Assembly (NCBI GenBank): GCA_017509685.1
Contig: JAFWPA010000061.1
Span: forward strand, 1 to 64,000
Direction: 5' to 3'
Length of the DNA: 64,000 nt
DNA from: Bacteroidales bacterium
GTDB lineage: Bacteria; Bacteroidota; Bacteroidia; Bacteroidales; UBA932
Position numbers and translations under genes: made by a program. The notes under the pieces were generated by a model. The model made no database searches. It saw only the letters and a program-made list of their open reading frames with translations, and was not told the origin of the DNA. Below are positions 35,649 through 44,711 of this stretch, piece after piece. Numbering within the stretch: position 1 is the first letter of the stretch; every line of letters starts with the position of its first letter.

Positions 35649-37426
35649 TAGCTTCCATGACCAAATATTCCTTCATCCTGCTTAGCGGGAGACAGGAAGA
35701 CCTGCTGGAACAACTCCAGCAGATAGGCCTGGTGGACATTACCCGCAGCTCCAAACCCATGGACGACAAGTCCCGGGAGCTGATGTCCGAGGTAGACCTC
35801 ACCAACGGTCTCATCCAGGGCCTCCAGAAGATCCAGGTCCCCGAAGGGACCAAGCCGGAATTCATCGACGGAGACATCGTCCGTCTCTCCGGCGGCATGA
35901 TCATGCGTTACAACGACGACCAGGTTGAAATCAAGGCCCTTGAGAAAACCATCGAGAACCTGAATATCTGGGGACAATATGACCTTGACGCCGTGAAAGA
36001 ACTGGAAGAGGCGGGCGCTCCCCTGCACTTCCACATCCTCCCCCGCAAGGCTTTCAAGCCGGAATGGAAGGATGAATATGCCCTCTTCGTCATCCGTAAC
36101 GGCAAGAAGACCCTCCACTTCGTGGTATTCGGGGAAGACGACCTGCCCGGAGAAGTTCCGGCACCCACCGAAGACCTGGAAGAGAAGAAGAAAGAGCTGC
36201 GGGACAAGAAGAAACACTATCAGGTGGTTCTGTCCCGCATAGCCAGCGCTAAGGAGCGCATCGGTGAACTGGAGCAGCACAGGGCCGAAGCCCTGGCCCA
36301 GCTGGACCTGTACCTGGCCGAAACCGCCGCCGTCCCGGCCGCCGAGGACACCATTGTCACCCTGGTGGGCTACGCCCCCACGGAGAAAGACGAAGAAGTG
36401 ACCGCGGCCCTGGAAGAAACCGGCGTGTTCTATCTGAAGGAAGAGGCGGTAACGGAAGACAATCCGCCCATTACCTTCAGCAACAACAAGTACGTGCAGA
36501 TGTTCGAGCCCCTTACAGACATGTACGGCCGCCCGGCCTACGACGGCTTCGACCCTACCCCGTTCATCTCCGTATTCTTCCTGCTGTTCTTCGCCCTGTG
36601 TATGGGAGATGCCGGTTACGGCATGATCCTGGTGGTGATAGGACTCCTCCTGAAGAAAGTTGACAGTTTCAAGAGCCTGGCCCCGCTGGTGATTACCCTG
36701 GGTGTGGGTACCATCGTGGTGGGCTTCTTCCTGCACACGTTCTTCTCCATCGACATCTCTACCTGGAAGGTATTCGAGCCCGTGAGCTTCCTGTTCCTTC
36801 CGGCCGAAATCGGCGGCTATGCCGGCGGTATGGTACTCTCTATTATAGTAGGTATCGTGCACATCTGCCTGGCCCTGCTGGTGAAGGCCTTCTTCGCGGT
36901 GCGAAACAAGGGTCTGGCCGCCTCCCTGGGCACGCTGGGCTGGACGCTGCTCATCGTGGGCGGCGTCATCGTGGGAGGACTTGCCCTCACCGGCGTGCTG
37001 GACAGCGAGCTCACCAAATGGATCATCATTGTGCTGGGCATTGTGAGCGCCCTGGGTATCTTTGTATTCAACGATCCCCACCGCAACAAGCTGGCCAATG
37101 TGGGACTGGGTCTATGGGACACCTACAACACAGTCACGGGCCTGCTGGGAGACGTACTCAGCTACCTGCGTCTGTATGCCCTGGGTCTGGCCGGCGGAAT
37201 GCTGGGCATGGCCTTCAACGAGATGGGCAATATGGTGCTGGGTGACGGCTCCAACGCACTCCTCTGGATTCCTTTCGTGCTGCTGGTGGTCATCGGCCAC
37301 ACGCTGAACATCGCCATGTGCGCCCTGGGCGCCTTCGTACATCCGCTGCGTCTGAACTTCCTGGAATTCTTCAAGAATTCCGGCTACGAAGCCGCAGGCC
37401 GCAATTATAACCCGCTAAAGAAATAA
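35645..37426 (+). CDS. V-type ATPase subunit I (a-subunit)
   Basis: This 593-residue protein has a cytoplasmic N-terminal half with a coiled coil (about 180-230) and a membrane half with seven or so helices from about residue 300. It provides the ion half-channels and the stator link to the rotor ring. The arginine-bearing helix includes LSYLRLYALGLAGGMLGMAF near 502. It is shorter than some family members but otherwise complete. A start four codons later (MTKYSF) is also possible. Confidence 0.94.
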   Translation: MIASMTKYSFILLSGRQEDLLEQLQQIGLVDITRSSKPMDDKSRELMSEVDLTNGLIQGLQKIQVPEGTKPEFIDGDIVRLSGGMIMRYNDDQVEIKALEKTIENLNIWGQYDLDAVKELEEAGAPLHFHILPRKAFKPEWKDEYALFVIRNGKKTLHFVVFGEDDLPGEVPAPTEDLEEKKKELRDKKKHYQVVLSRIASAKERIGELEQHRAEALAQLDLYLAETAAVPAAEDTIVTLVGYAPTEKDEEVTAALEETGVFYLKEEAVTEDNPPITFSNNKYVQMFEPLTDMYGRPAYDGFDPTPFISVFFLLFFALCMGDAGYGMILVVIGLLLKKVDSFKSLAPLVITLGVGTIVVGFFLHTFFSIDISTWKVFEPVSFLFLPAEIGGYAGGMVLSIIVGIVHICLALLVKAFFAVRNKGLAASLGTLGWTLLIVGGVIVGGLALTGVLDSELTKWIIIVLGIVSALGIFVFNDPHRNKLANVGLGLWDTYNTVTGLLGDVLSYLRLYALGLAGGMLGMAFNEMGNMVLGDGSNALLWIPFVLLVVIGHTLNIAMCALGAFVHPLRLNFLEFFKNSGYEAAGRNYNPLKK

Positions 37427-37433
37427 CTAATAA

Positions 37434-38587
<1,154 letters not shown>

Positions 38588-38588
38588 A

Positions 38589-39239
38589 CTAATATTCTCT
38601 GGGGCCAAAAATAACCGTACCGATACGCACCATCGTTGCCCCGTGCCGGATAGCCAGGGGCCAGTCCCCCGACATCCCGATGGACAGTTGGTCGAAATCC
38701 GGAACACCCATGGCCCGGATGCGATGGAACAGCGCCTCTATCCGCGCAAAATCCTGCTCGATGATGCGCACATCCTCCGTATTGGTTGCCATTCCCATCA
38801 GGCCCCGAATCCTCACCCCGGGAACACGGTTCTCCCCGCCGACAATCTCCAAGATCTCTTCTTCGGTGAACCCTTGTTTGGTTTCTTCGGCGCCCAGGTG
38901 GAGTTCCAGGAGGACGTCTACGGTACGTTGGTTGGCTACGGCCCAGGCAGAGATGGCTTCCAGGAGGTGGAGGGAATCTACGGACTGGACCAGGGAAACA
39001 AAGGGCAGGACCATCTTGAGCTTGTTGGTCTGGAGATGGCCGATGAAGTGCCACTGAATGTCCTTGGGGAGGAGGGGTACTTTGGCCGACAGTTCCTGCG
39101 GGCGGCTTTCAGCGAACACGCGCTGACCGGCGACATAGGCCTCCTGAATGGCGGAGACGGGGTGGAATTTGGAAACTGCCACCAGCGTAACCCCTGATGG
39201 CAGTTTCTTGAGAATGCTCTGTAAATGCTCCTGAATCAT
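38589..39239 (-). CDS. YggS family pyridoxal-phosphate homeostasis protein
   Basis: This 216-residue protein is an alanine-racemase-like TIM barrel. The PLP lysine is in LVAVSKFHP near residue 24, followed by WHFIGHLQTNKLK near 63, and the phosphate-binding end is LSIGMSGDWPLAIRHGATMVRIG. It binds PLP and helps control free PLP; no catalytic activity is firmly known. Its start overlaps the yidC stop by four bases. Confidence 0.95.
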   Translation of the reverse strand: MIQEHLQSILKKLPSGVTLVAVSKFHPVSAIQEAYVAGQRVFAESRPQELSAKVPLLPKDIQWHFIGHLQTNKLKMVLPFVSLVQSVDSLHLLEAISAWAVANQRTVDVLLELHLGAEETKQGFTEEEILEIVGGENRVPGVRIRGLMGMATNTEDVRIIEQDFARIEALFHRIRAMGVPDFDQLSIGMSGDWPLAIRHGATMVRIGTVIFGPREY

Positions 39240-41119
39240 TTACGTTTCTTATTCTTTTCCATTTCGCGCTGCATGCGCTGGGCTTCTTCCAGACGCTGCT
39301 GCCACTTGCTCTTAGGTGCAGGCTTGTTCTCCTTCTCGGCGGCCTCTACCTTGGCAATCACGTCGTCGGGATTCACAATCCACTTGCGAATGATCCAGGT
39401 TTCCAGCATAGTGATGAGGTTGCTGAGCAGGTAGTAGTAGCTAAGACCAGAAGACAGGTTGTTACAAATGAAGAACATCATGATGGGCATCATGTACAGG
39501 CTCATGGCCTGCATCATCTTGGCGTTGGGGTCGTTGCCGGCCGTGGTCTGCTGCTGCATGATCTTGGAATAGAAGAACATGGACACAGCCATGAGCAGGG
39601 CGAACAGCGAGATGTGGTCCATACCCAGGATCGCGGTGTTCCAGTGGATGATGTCGTCGTAGGCGCTCAGGTCCTCGGCCCACAGGAAAGGCTGCTGACG
39701 CAGCTCGATGGAAGCCGGGAAGAAGCGGAACATAGCCCACAGGATGGGCATCTGGAGTAGCATCGGTAGACAACCGCCCATAGGCGACACCCCGGCCTTC
39801 TTGTACAGGGCCATGGTCTCCTGCTGCTTCTTCATGGCATCCTCCTGCTTGGGATACTTGGCGTTGATCTTCTCCATGTAAGGCTTCAGGGCCTGCATCT
39901 TGGCGCTGGAGGAGTAGCTCTTATAGGCGAACGGCAGCACCACAATCTTGATGAAGATGGTCATCAGGAGGATGATGATACCGAAGTTGTCGATACCCTT
40001 GTGCAGCCAGTCGAACAGCGGGATAATCACGTACTTGGTGAATATGCCGATGACCTTACCGCCCAGCGGAATCACTTTCTCATAGGAGTGTCCGTAGGCC
40101 TTGAGGCCGCGATAGCTGTTGGGGCCGAAGTAGAATTCAAAGGGGACCTCGATGCGGTCTGCGCCCGGGGTGATATCGGCCCGCAGGGCAGCGCTGCAGC
40201 GCATCAGGTCCTCGGAGCCCTTGGGCAGGAAGTCGATGCTGAATTCGCCGTAGCTGAAGTTCTTGGGGGCGCGCATGATGGCGCTGAAGAACTGCTGCTG
40301 GAAGGCGAACCACTCGATATTGTTGTTGAAGCGTTTGGAGCCCTTGCGGCCGTTGCCAATGTTACCCGGCTTGTTGTCGTCCGGGAAATAGTAATTGAGG
40401 CGGGAGTACTGGGTCTCGTTCTTGTAACCCTTCTCCATGCGCGGGATGATGGCGTCGAAGTCTACGTCGATGCTTCCCACGTTGCGGGGAATGAGGTGGC
40501 CCATTCCCACGAAGGAAACGGTCTCGTTCACCGAATAGGAATCTTGCAGCAGGGTGTACTTCTGCTCGATGTAACCGCCGCTGGCGAAAGGCAGGCGCAT
40601 CACCACGGTGCTGTCCGTATTCTCTACAATCTGGAAATTAAACTTACGGGTGTCCACGGCCGTAGGGGCGTACACCACGTAACCCAGTTCGCTCTTACCC
40701 CCCTGCAGGATGTACAGGGGCTCCTTGCCATAAGTGAGGTAGTCCTTCACCATCACCGAATACGGCTGGGCGCCGCGGGTGGTAAAGACAACCTCCAGTT
40801 TGTCGTTAGCCAGTGTAATATACTGGGCCTCGGCCTGGGCGGCGGCGTTCAGTTCGGCGTCGGAATAGACCGGTGCCTCCGGAACGGCGGTGGCAACCTC
40901 CGAGGGAGCCACAGCCTCTTCCAGGGTCGCGGCGGCCTCCGGGTTATTGGCCCGCCAGATGCTGTCTTGCTGCCACTGGGCATAGGCTTCGGCCTGGGCG
41001 ATGGAATCCAGGTGCGCCTGATAGGCCTGCTGTTTCTTAACCTGACGGCTCTGATACCCGAAGAACCCCATCATGATGAGGAAAATCAGGACAAAGCCGA
41101 TAATCGAATTCTTGTCCAT
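39236..41119 (-). CDS. yidC: Membrane protein insertase YidC
   Basis: This 627-residue insertase has an N-terminal membrane anchor (IIGFVLIFLIMMGFFGY), a large periplasmic beta domain (about 90-350) and the conserved five-helix insertase core. The core includes LPFAYKSYSSSAKMQALKP near 400 and GGCLPMLLQMPILWAMFRFF near 450. A basic tail (KNKKRK) ends the protein. It inserts membrane proteins with or without SecYEG. It lies four bases after the DUF349 gene and overlaps yggS. Confidence 0.97.
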   Translation of the reverse strand: MDKNSIIGFVLIFLIMMGFFGYQSRQVKKQQAYQAHLDSIAQAEAYAQWQQDSIWRANNPEAAATLEEAVAPSEVATAVPEAPVYSDAELNAAAQAEAQYITLANDKLEVVFTTRGAQPYSVMVKDYLTYGKEPLYILQGGKSELGYVVYAPTAVDTRKFNFQIVENTDSTVVMRLPFASGGYIEQKYTLLQDSYSVNETVSFVGMGHLIPRNVGSIDVDFDAIIPRMEKGYKNETQYSRLNYYFPDDNKPGNIGNGRKGSKRFNNNIEWFAFQQQFFSAIMRAPKNFSYGEFSIDFLPKGSEDLMRCSAALRADITPGADRIEVPFEFYFGPNSYRGLKAYGHSYEKVIPLGGKVIGIFTKYVIIPLFDWLHKGIDNFGIIILLMTIFIKIVVLPFAYKSYSSSAKMQALKPYMEKINAKYPKQEDAMKKQQETMALYKKAGVSPMGGCLPMLLQMPILWAMFRFFPASIELRQQPFLWAEDLSAYDDIIHWNTAILGMDHISLFALLMAVSMFFYSKIMQQQTTAGNDPNAKMMQAMSLYMMPIMMFFICNNLSSGLSYYYLLSNLITMLETWIIRKWIVNPDDVIAKVEAAEKENKPAPKSKWQQRLEEAQRMQREMEKNKKRK

Positions 41120-41123
41120 AGTC

Positions 41124-42920
41124 CTACTCCTGTTCCTCCGCTTCCTTAGCGCGGATCTGCGCCTTCAGTTCTTCCAGCTTCACCTTGGCGGCGTCGATGC
41201 GCTCCTGCATCTGCGCCTTGAGCTTTTCGGCGCCCTTGGACATGCCGAAGAAGCCGATGTTGTTCTCGAAGGTCTGGATCTCCTGCTGCAGGGCATTGAA
41301 CTGCTCCTTGAGGCGGTCGGTTTCCGTCATGGGCCGACGTTCGCCGCGCGAGGCGCCGCCACGTTCGGGCCTGCGGGGACCACGGCTGCCGAATCCGGGG
41401 AACTTGGCGGTCATGGCCTCCTTGTAGGCGGCCTGGATGGCATCCTTTTCCTTGAACGGCACGAAGCCGATGGCGTTCCATTTTTCGGCAAAGGTCTTCT
41501 GGGCCTGGGCATCCGTCTCAGGATTGGGCTCATAGGCGTTGATTTCCTGGATGAGGGCCTTCTTAGCGGCCAGGTTGGTGCTCAGGCTGCCCTGTCCGTC
41601 GGGACGGTTGTCGCGGGCCGTGAAGAAAGCGTCGCAGGCGGCGCGGAAACGCTTCCATATCTGCTCGCTCTTCTTGCGCGGAACGGCGCCAATCTCCTTC
41701 CACTCCTTCTGCAGTTCGATGAAGCGGTCGCTGGTGGCTTTCCAGTCCGTGCTGTCCTTCAGTTTTTCGGCTTCCTCGATGATGGCCATCTTCTTGGCCA
41801 GGTTCTCGTTCATGCTGTCCTTGAACTCCGAGAAGCTGGCGCGCTTACGCTCGAAGAATTTGTCGCAGGCGGCGCGGAAGCGCTCGTACACCTTCTGGTT
41901 TTCCTTGCGGGTGGCAAAGCCGATGGTGCGCCATTCGGCCTGGATTTCCTCAATTTCCTTGGAGAGGGCGTTCCATTCGCTGGAGGAGGTAATTTCCTTG
42001 TTGGCGATGGCCTCCACCTTCTCGCACAGGGCCTCCTTGGCTTCCAGGTTCTTCTGCTGCTGGGCCTTCATTTCCTCGAAATGGGCCTGGTAGCGCTTGT
42101 TGATGACGGAAGTGGCGGCGCGGAAACGCTCCCAGATTTCCTCGCGGAATTCCTTGGCCACGGGGCCCAGGTCCTTCCACTGCTCGTGGAGTTTCTGGAG
42201 TTCCTTGAAGGCTTCTACCACGTCCTCTTCCTGGGCCAGGGCTTCGGCCTGCTCGCAGTAAGCGGTCTTGGCTTCCAGGTTCTTCTTGAAGTCCAGGTCC
42301 CGCAGTTCGCGGTTGATATCCACCAGGTCGTAGAACTTGGTGACATAGAGCTGATACGTGTCGTTGATATCCCGGAAGCTCTGCTGGGGCACGGGACCCA
42401 CGTCCCGCCAGCGGTTCTGGATGTCACGGAACTTGGGGAAGGCGTCCTTCATCTCGCCGGGCTCTTCCACCAGGGCTTTGAGCTCCTCGATGATGGCCTG
42501 CTTCTTGGCCAGGTTTTCTTCCCGCAAGGCATCCTGCTCCTTATTATAATCGGCCCGCGCTTTCTTGTAATCCATATACAGGGCCTTGAAACCGGCCTCG
42601 ATGGCGGCGAAGGGGCTCACGGGACCGCTCTGCAGCGGCACGGTGGCTTCCTCGGCGGGTGTATCTTCGTCGGGTTCTTCTACTGTGGCGTCTTCGCCGG
42701 CAGCGGCTTTCTCCTTGGAAAGCTTCTTGTAGAAGGCCGATTTGATGGCTTCGGCCTCCTTGGACCGCTTCATGCTGTCCTCACTGTCTTTCAGTTCCTG
42801 GAACATAGCCGTGAGTTCGGCCAGGGTTTTCTCGGCCAGGTTGACGGCTTCTTCCTTCACTACATCTGCAGTCTCGGGTACAGTCTCTTCCGTTACTACA
42901 GGCTTCAATTCTTCACTCAT
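41124..42920 (-). CDS. DUF349 repeat protein
   Basis: The 598-residue, highly charged helical protein contains about five DUF349 repeats. Each repeat has the theme WKDLGPVAKEFREEIWERFRAA, followed by a helix with NLxxKxALxE. A disordered acidic N-terminus precedes them (about 1-90), and a Gly/Arg patch (RGPRRPERGGASRGERR) near 520 comes before a final coiled coil. The function is not established. A plus-strand frame as long as this gene is only its shadow. The ATG at 42920 is preferred to a TTG two codons upstream. A -7 element TATATTTG lies at 42954-42961. Confidence 0.9.
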   Translation of the reverse strand: MSEELKPVVTEETVPETADVVKEEAVNLAEKTLAELTAMFQELKDSEDSMKRSKEAEAIKSAFYKKLSKEKAAAGEDATVEEPDEDTPAEEATVPLQSGPVSPFAAIEAGFKALYMDYKKARADYNKEQDALREENLAKKQAIIEELKALVEEPGEMKDAFPKFRDIQNRWRDVGPVPQQSFRDINDTYQLYVTKFYDLVDINRELRDLDFKKNLEAKTAYCEQAEALAQEEDVVEAFKELQKLHEQWKDLGPVAKEFREEIWERFRAATSVINKRYQAHFEEMKAQQQKNLEAKEALCEKVEAIANKEITSSSEWNALSKEIEEIQAEWRTIGFATRKENQKVYERFRAACDKFFERKRASFSEFKDSMNENLAKKMAIIEEAEKLKDSTDWKATSDRFIELQKEWKEIGAVPRKKSEQIWKRFRAACDAFFTARDNRPDGQGSLSTNLAAKKALIQEINAYEPNPETDAQAQKTFAEKWNAIGFVPFKEKDAIQAAYKEAMTAKFPGFGSRGPRRPERGGASRGERRPMTETDRLKEQFNALQQEIQTFENNIGFFGMSKGAEKLKAQMQERIDAAKVKLEELKAQIRAKEAEEQE

Positions 42921-42953
42921 GTGCAAATAGAGATAAGGTTTAACAATAACTCA

Positions 42954-42992
42954 CAAATATAAGAATTATTCCGTGAAAAAACGCTATTTTTG
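42954..42992. promoter_or_regulatory. Divergent -7 elements for the DUF349 operon and trmD
   Basis: On the minus strand TATATTTG (42954-42961) precedes the DUF349 start by 33 bp. On the plus strand TATTTTTG (42985-42992) precedes the trmD start by 19 bp. Clear -33 TTTG elements were not found for either. Confidence 0.5.
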
Positions 42993-43011
42993 CAGCACAA
43001 TCGTTTCCGCT

Positions 43012-43689
43012 ATGCTAAGAATAGATATCATCACCGTTGTCCCCGAACTGCTGGAGAGCCCCCTTAGCTATTCCATCCCCGGCCGCGCCGTGAAAAAAGG
43101 CCTGGTAGAGATCCACGTGCACGACCTTCGCAAATACGGCCTGGGCAGCCGCCAGACCGTGGACGACTACTCCTACGGCGGAGACGCCGGCATGGTGATG
43201 ATGGTGGAACCCGTATTCAACTGCATCAACGACCTCAAGGCCCAGCGGCACTACGACGAAGTGATTTTCCTGGCCCCGGACGGCGAGATCCTTACCCAGG
43301 GCATCGCCAACGAACTGTCCCTCAAGGAGAACATCATCCTCCTTTGCGGCCACTACAAGGGCATTGACGAGCGCATCCGGGAGCACCTGGTAACGCGGGA
43401 GATTTCCGTGGGAGACTTCGTGGTGAGCGGCGGTGAGATTCCCGCTGCCCTGCTGGCCGACAGCATCATCCGCCTGGTGCCCGGCGTGCTCACCGATGAA
43501 ACATCGGCCCTTAGCGATTCCTTCCAGGACGGCCTGGTTTCCCCGCCCGTGTACACGCGCCCGGCCGAATTCAACGGCTGGAAAGTGCCCGACGTCCTGC
43601 TCAGCGGCAACCCCAAACTCATTCAGGCGTGGCAGGACGAACAAGCCGTTCAGCGTACACGCGAACGCCGCCCGGACCTGCTGAAATAA
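43012..43689 (+). CDS. trmD: tRNA (guanine-N1)-methyltransferase
   Basis: The 225-residue SPOUT enzyme begins MLRIDIITVVPELL and has YGGDAGMVMMVEP near 57. The knot region is CGHYKGIDERIREHLVTREISVGDFVVSGGE near 112-142, ending RRPDLL. It makes m1G37 in tRNA and prevents frameshifting. The ATG at 43012 is used: an upstream in-frame start (42973) would precede the promoter. Its stop codon directly abuts that of the convergent channel gene. Confidence 0.97.
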   Translation: MLRIDIITVVPELLESPLSYSIPGRAVKKGLVEIHVHDLRKYGLGSRQTVDDYSYGGDAGMVMMVEPVFNCINDLKAQRHYDEVIFLAPDGEILTQGIANELSLKENIILLCGHYKGIDERIREHLVTREISVGDFVVSGGEIPAALLADSIIRLVPGVLTDETSALSDSFQDGLVSPPVYTRPAEFNGWKVPDVLLSGNPKLIQAWQDEQAVQRTRERRPDLLK

Positions 43690-44484
43690 CTATTGATTGT
43701 TCTGCTCAGACTCTTTCTGTTGCTGTTCCTGGAGTCTCTGATTCTCCTTTCTGATGGCGCGAAGTTCGTCCAGATAACTGGCCGTGATGACACCGGACGG
43801 CAGGGCGATGATGGCTACGCCGAAAAGGGATGACATCATGCTCACGAACCGGCCCAGTTCCGTGACGGGAACCATATCTCCATAGCCCACAGTGGTAAGA
43901 GTAACCGTGGCCCAGTACAGAGCGTCAAAGAAGGTTTTAAATGTAGGTGTGCCTGTAACAGGGTTGACGCGAGGCTCGGCGTTGAACATCACAAGCGCCG
44001 TAATGAATACATAAAACACCGAAATGCCAAGCACGCTTAGCAGCACGCGCTTTTCCTTTTTAATCACATGCATGAGCACCTGGATCTGGGAGGCATAACG
44101 GATAATTCTCAGAAGACGCAGGATCTTTAGCAGGCGGGCTATCCTCAGGAGTTTGAAACCTTCGGAAATCATGGTGAACGCCGGCAGGATGGACACCAGG
44201 TCAACAATAGCCCAGGGCGTAAAGGGATAAATCAAAAAAGACCAGCCGCCTTTTTTCAATTTAAGGTCGGCCGTAGACCATCTCCAGATATAGTCCAGGA
44301 TGAAGATAGTAACGGTAACCTGTTCAATTATATGGAAGAGATAGGTTTCTTCCACGAACATAAGCGGGATGATGCTGACGAAGATGGTCACGACCATCAA
44401 GAGGTCGTAGGCCTGCGATGCTTTGTCCCCTTCTTTCCCGTTCTCTATAATCTCGAAGAGCCTTTGTCTGAAGTTAGGTGTCAT
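43690..44484 (-). CDS. Voltage-gated potassium channel-like protein
   Basis: The 264-residue six-helix channel has an S4 voltage sensor with regularly spaced Arg/Lys (LLRIARLLKILRLLRIIR, about 112-129). A pore loop with the K+ filter TTVGYGD lies near 198, then S6 and a C-terminal coiled coil rich in Gln, Glu and Lys. It should form a tetrameric K+ channel in the inner membrane. It has its own promoter at 44505-44535 with a leader of about 15 bases. Confidence 0.93.
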   Translation of the reverse strand: MTPNFRQRLFEIIENGKEGDKASQAYDLLMVVTIFVSIIPLMFVEETYLFHIIEQVTVTIFILDYIWRWSTADLKLKKGGWSFLIYPFTPWAIVDLVSILPAFTMISEGFKLLRIARLLKILRLLRIIRYASQIQVLMHVIKKEKRVLLSVLGISVFYVFITALVMFNAEPRVNPVTGTPTFKTFFDALYWATVTLTTVGYGDMVPVTELGRFVSMMSSLFGVAIIALPSGVITASYLDELRAIRKENQRLQEQQQKESEQNNQ

Positions 44485-44504
44485 AAGGATTTCACTTTCA
44501 AGCC

Positions 44505-44535
44505 CAAATGTAGTGAATTAGAAGCAAATAACAAA
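44505..44535 (-). promoter_or_regulatory. Promoter of the potassium channel gene
   Basis: On the minus strand TTTG (44532-44535), a 19-bp spacer and TACATTTG (44505-44512) match the consensus. The TTTG lies in the U-tail region of the terminator just upstream. Confidence 0.75.
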
Positions 44536-44641
44536 ATAGAGCTCGCATCACTGCGAGCTCTACTTTGGTTAGTTAGTAGTGTATTCTTACCTTAAGAAGA
44601 AGGTTAATTAGTTGGTTAGAAGATGCGTTCTTTAATTTTTC
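44533..44641 (-). ncRNA. Candidate small RNA or leader transcript
   Basis: A consensus promoter (TTTG at 44674-44677, 19 bp, TATCTTTG at 44647-44654) lies after the TonB receptor gene and fires leftward. About 80 bases later comes the terminator at 44537-44562. A second promoter then drives the channel gene. This predicts a transcript of about 105 bases with no substantial open frame. It might instead be an attenuated leader of the channel gene. No known RNA family was recognised. Confidence 0.5.
44537..44562 (-). terminator. Intrinsic terminator with apex GCAGTGATGC
   Basis: On the minus strand TAGAGCTCGCA and TGCGAGCTCTA form a perfect 11-bp stem around four bases, followed by TTTTG. It ends the candidate small RNA and may also stop read-through from the TonB receptor gene. 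Confidence 0.88.
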
Positions 44642-44646
44642 TAAGG

Positions 44647-44677
44647 CAAAGATAAATAAAGTATTTTTATCTGCAAA
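44647..44677 (-). promoter_or_regulatory. Promoter of the candidate small RNA
   Basis: TTTG, a 19-bp spacer and TATCTTTG on the minus strand. It is not needed for the TonB receptor, whose gene ends 35 bp earlier in the direction of transcription. Confidence 0.65.
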
Positions 44678-44711
44678 ATTTTTTTAACTTTTCTTTGCTA
44701 AATAAATTTTT

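Noticed and set aside
41073..42962. 629-codon plus-strand frame over the DUF349 gene
   Set aside because: Leu/Gly/Val-rich shadow of a highly charged helical repeat protein; the minus-strand protein has clear DUF349 repeats.
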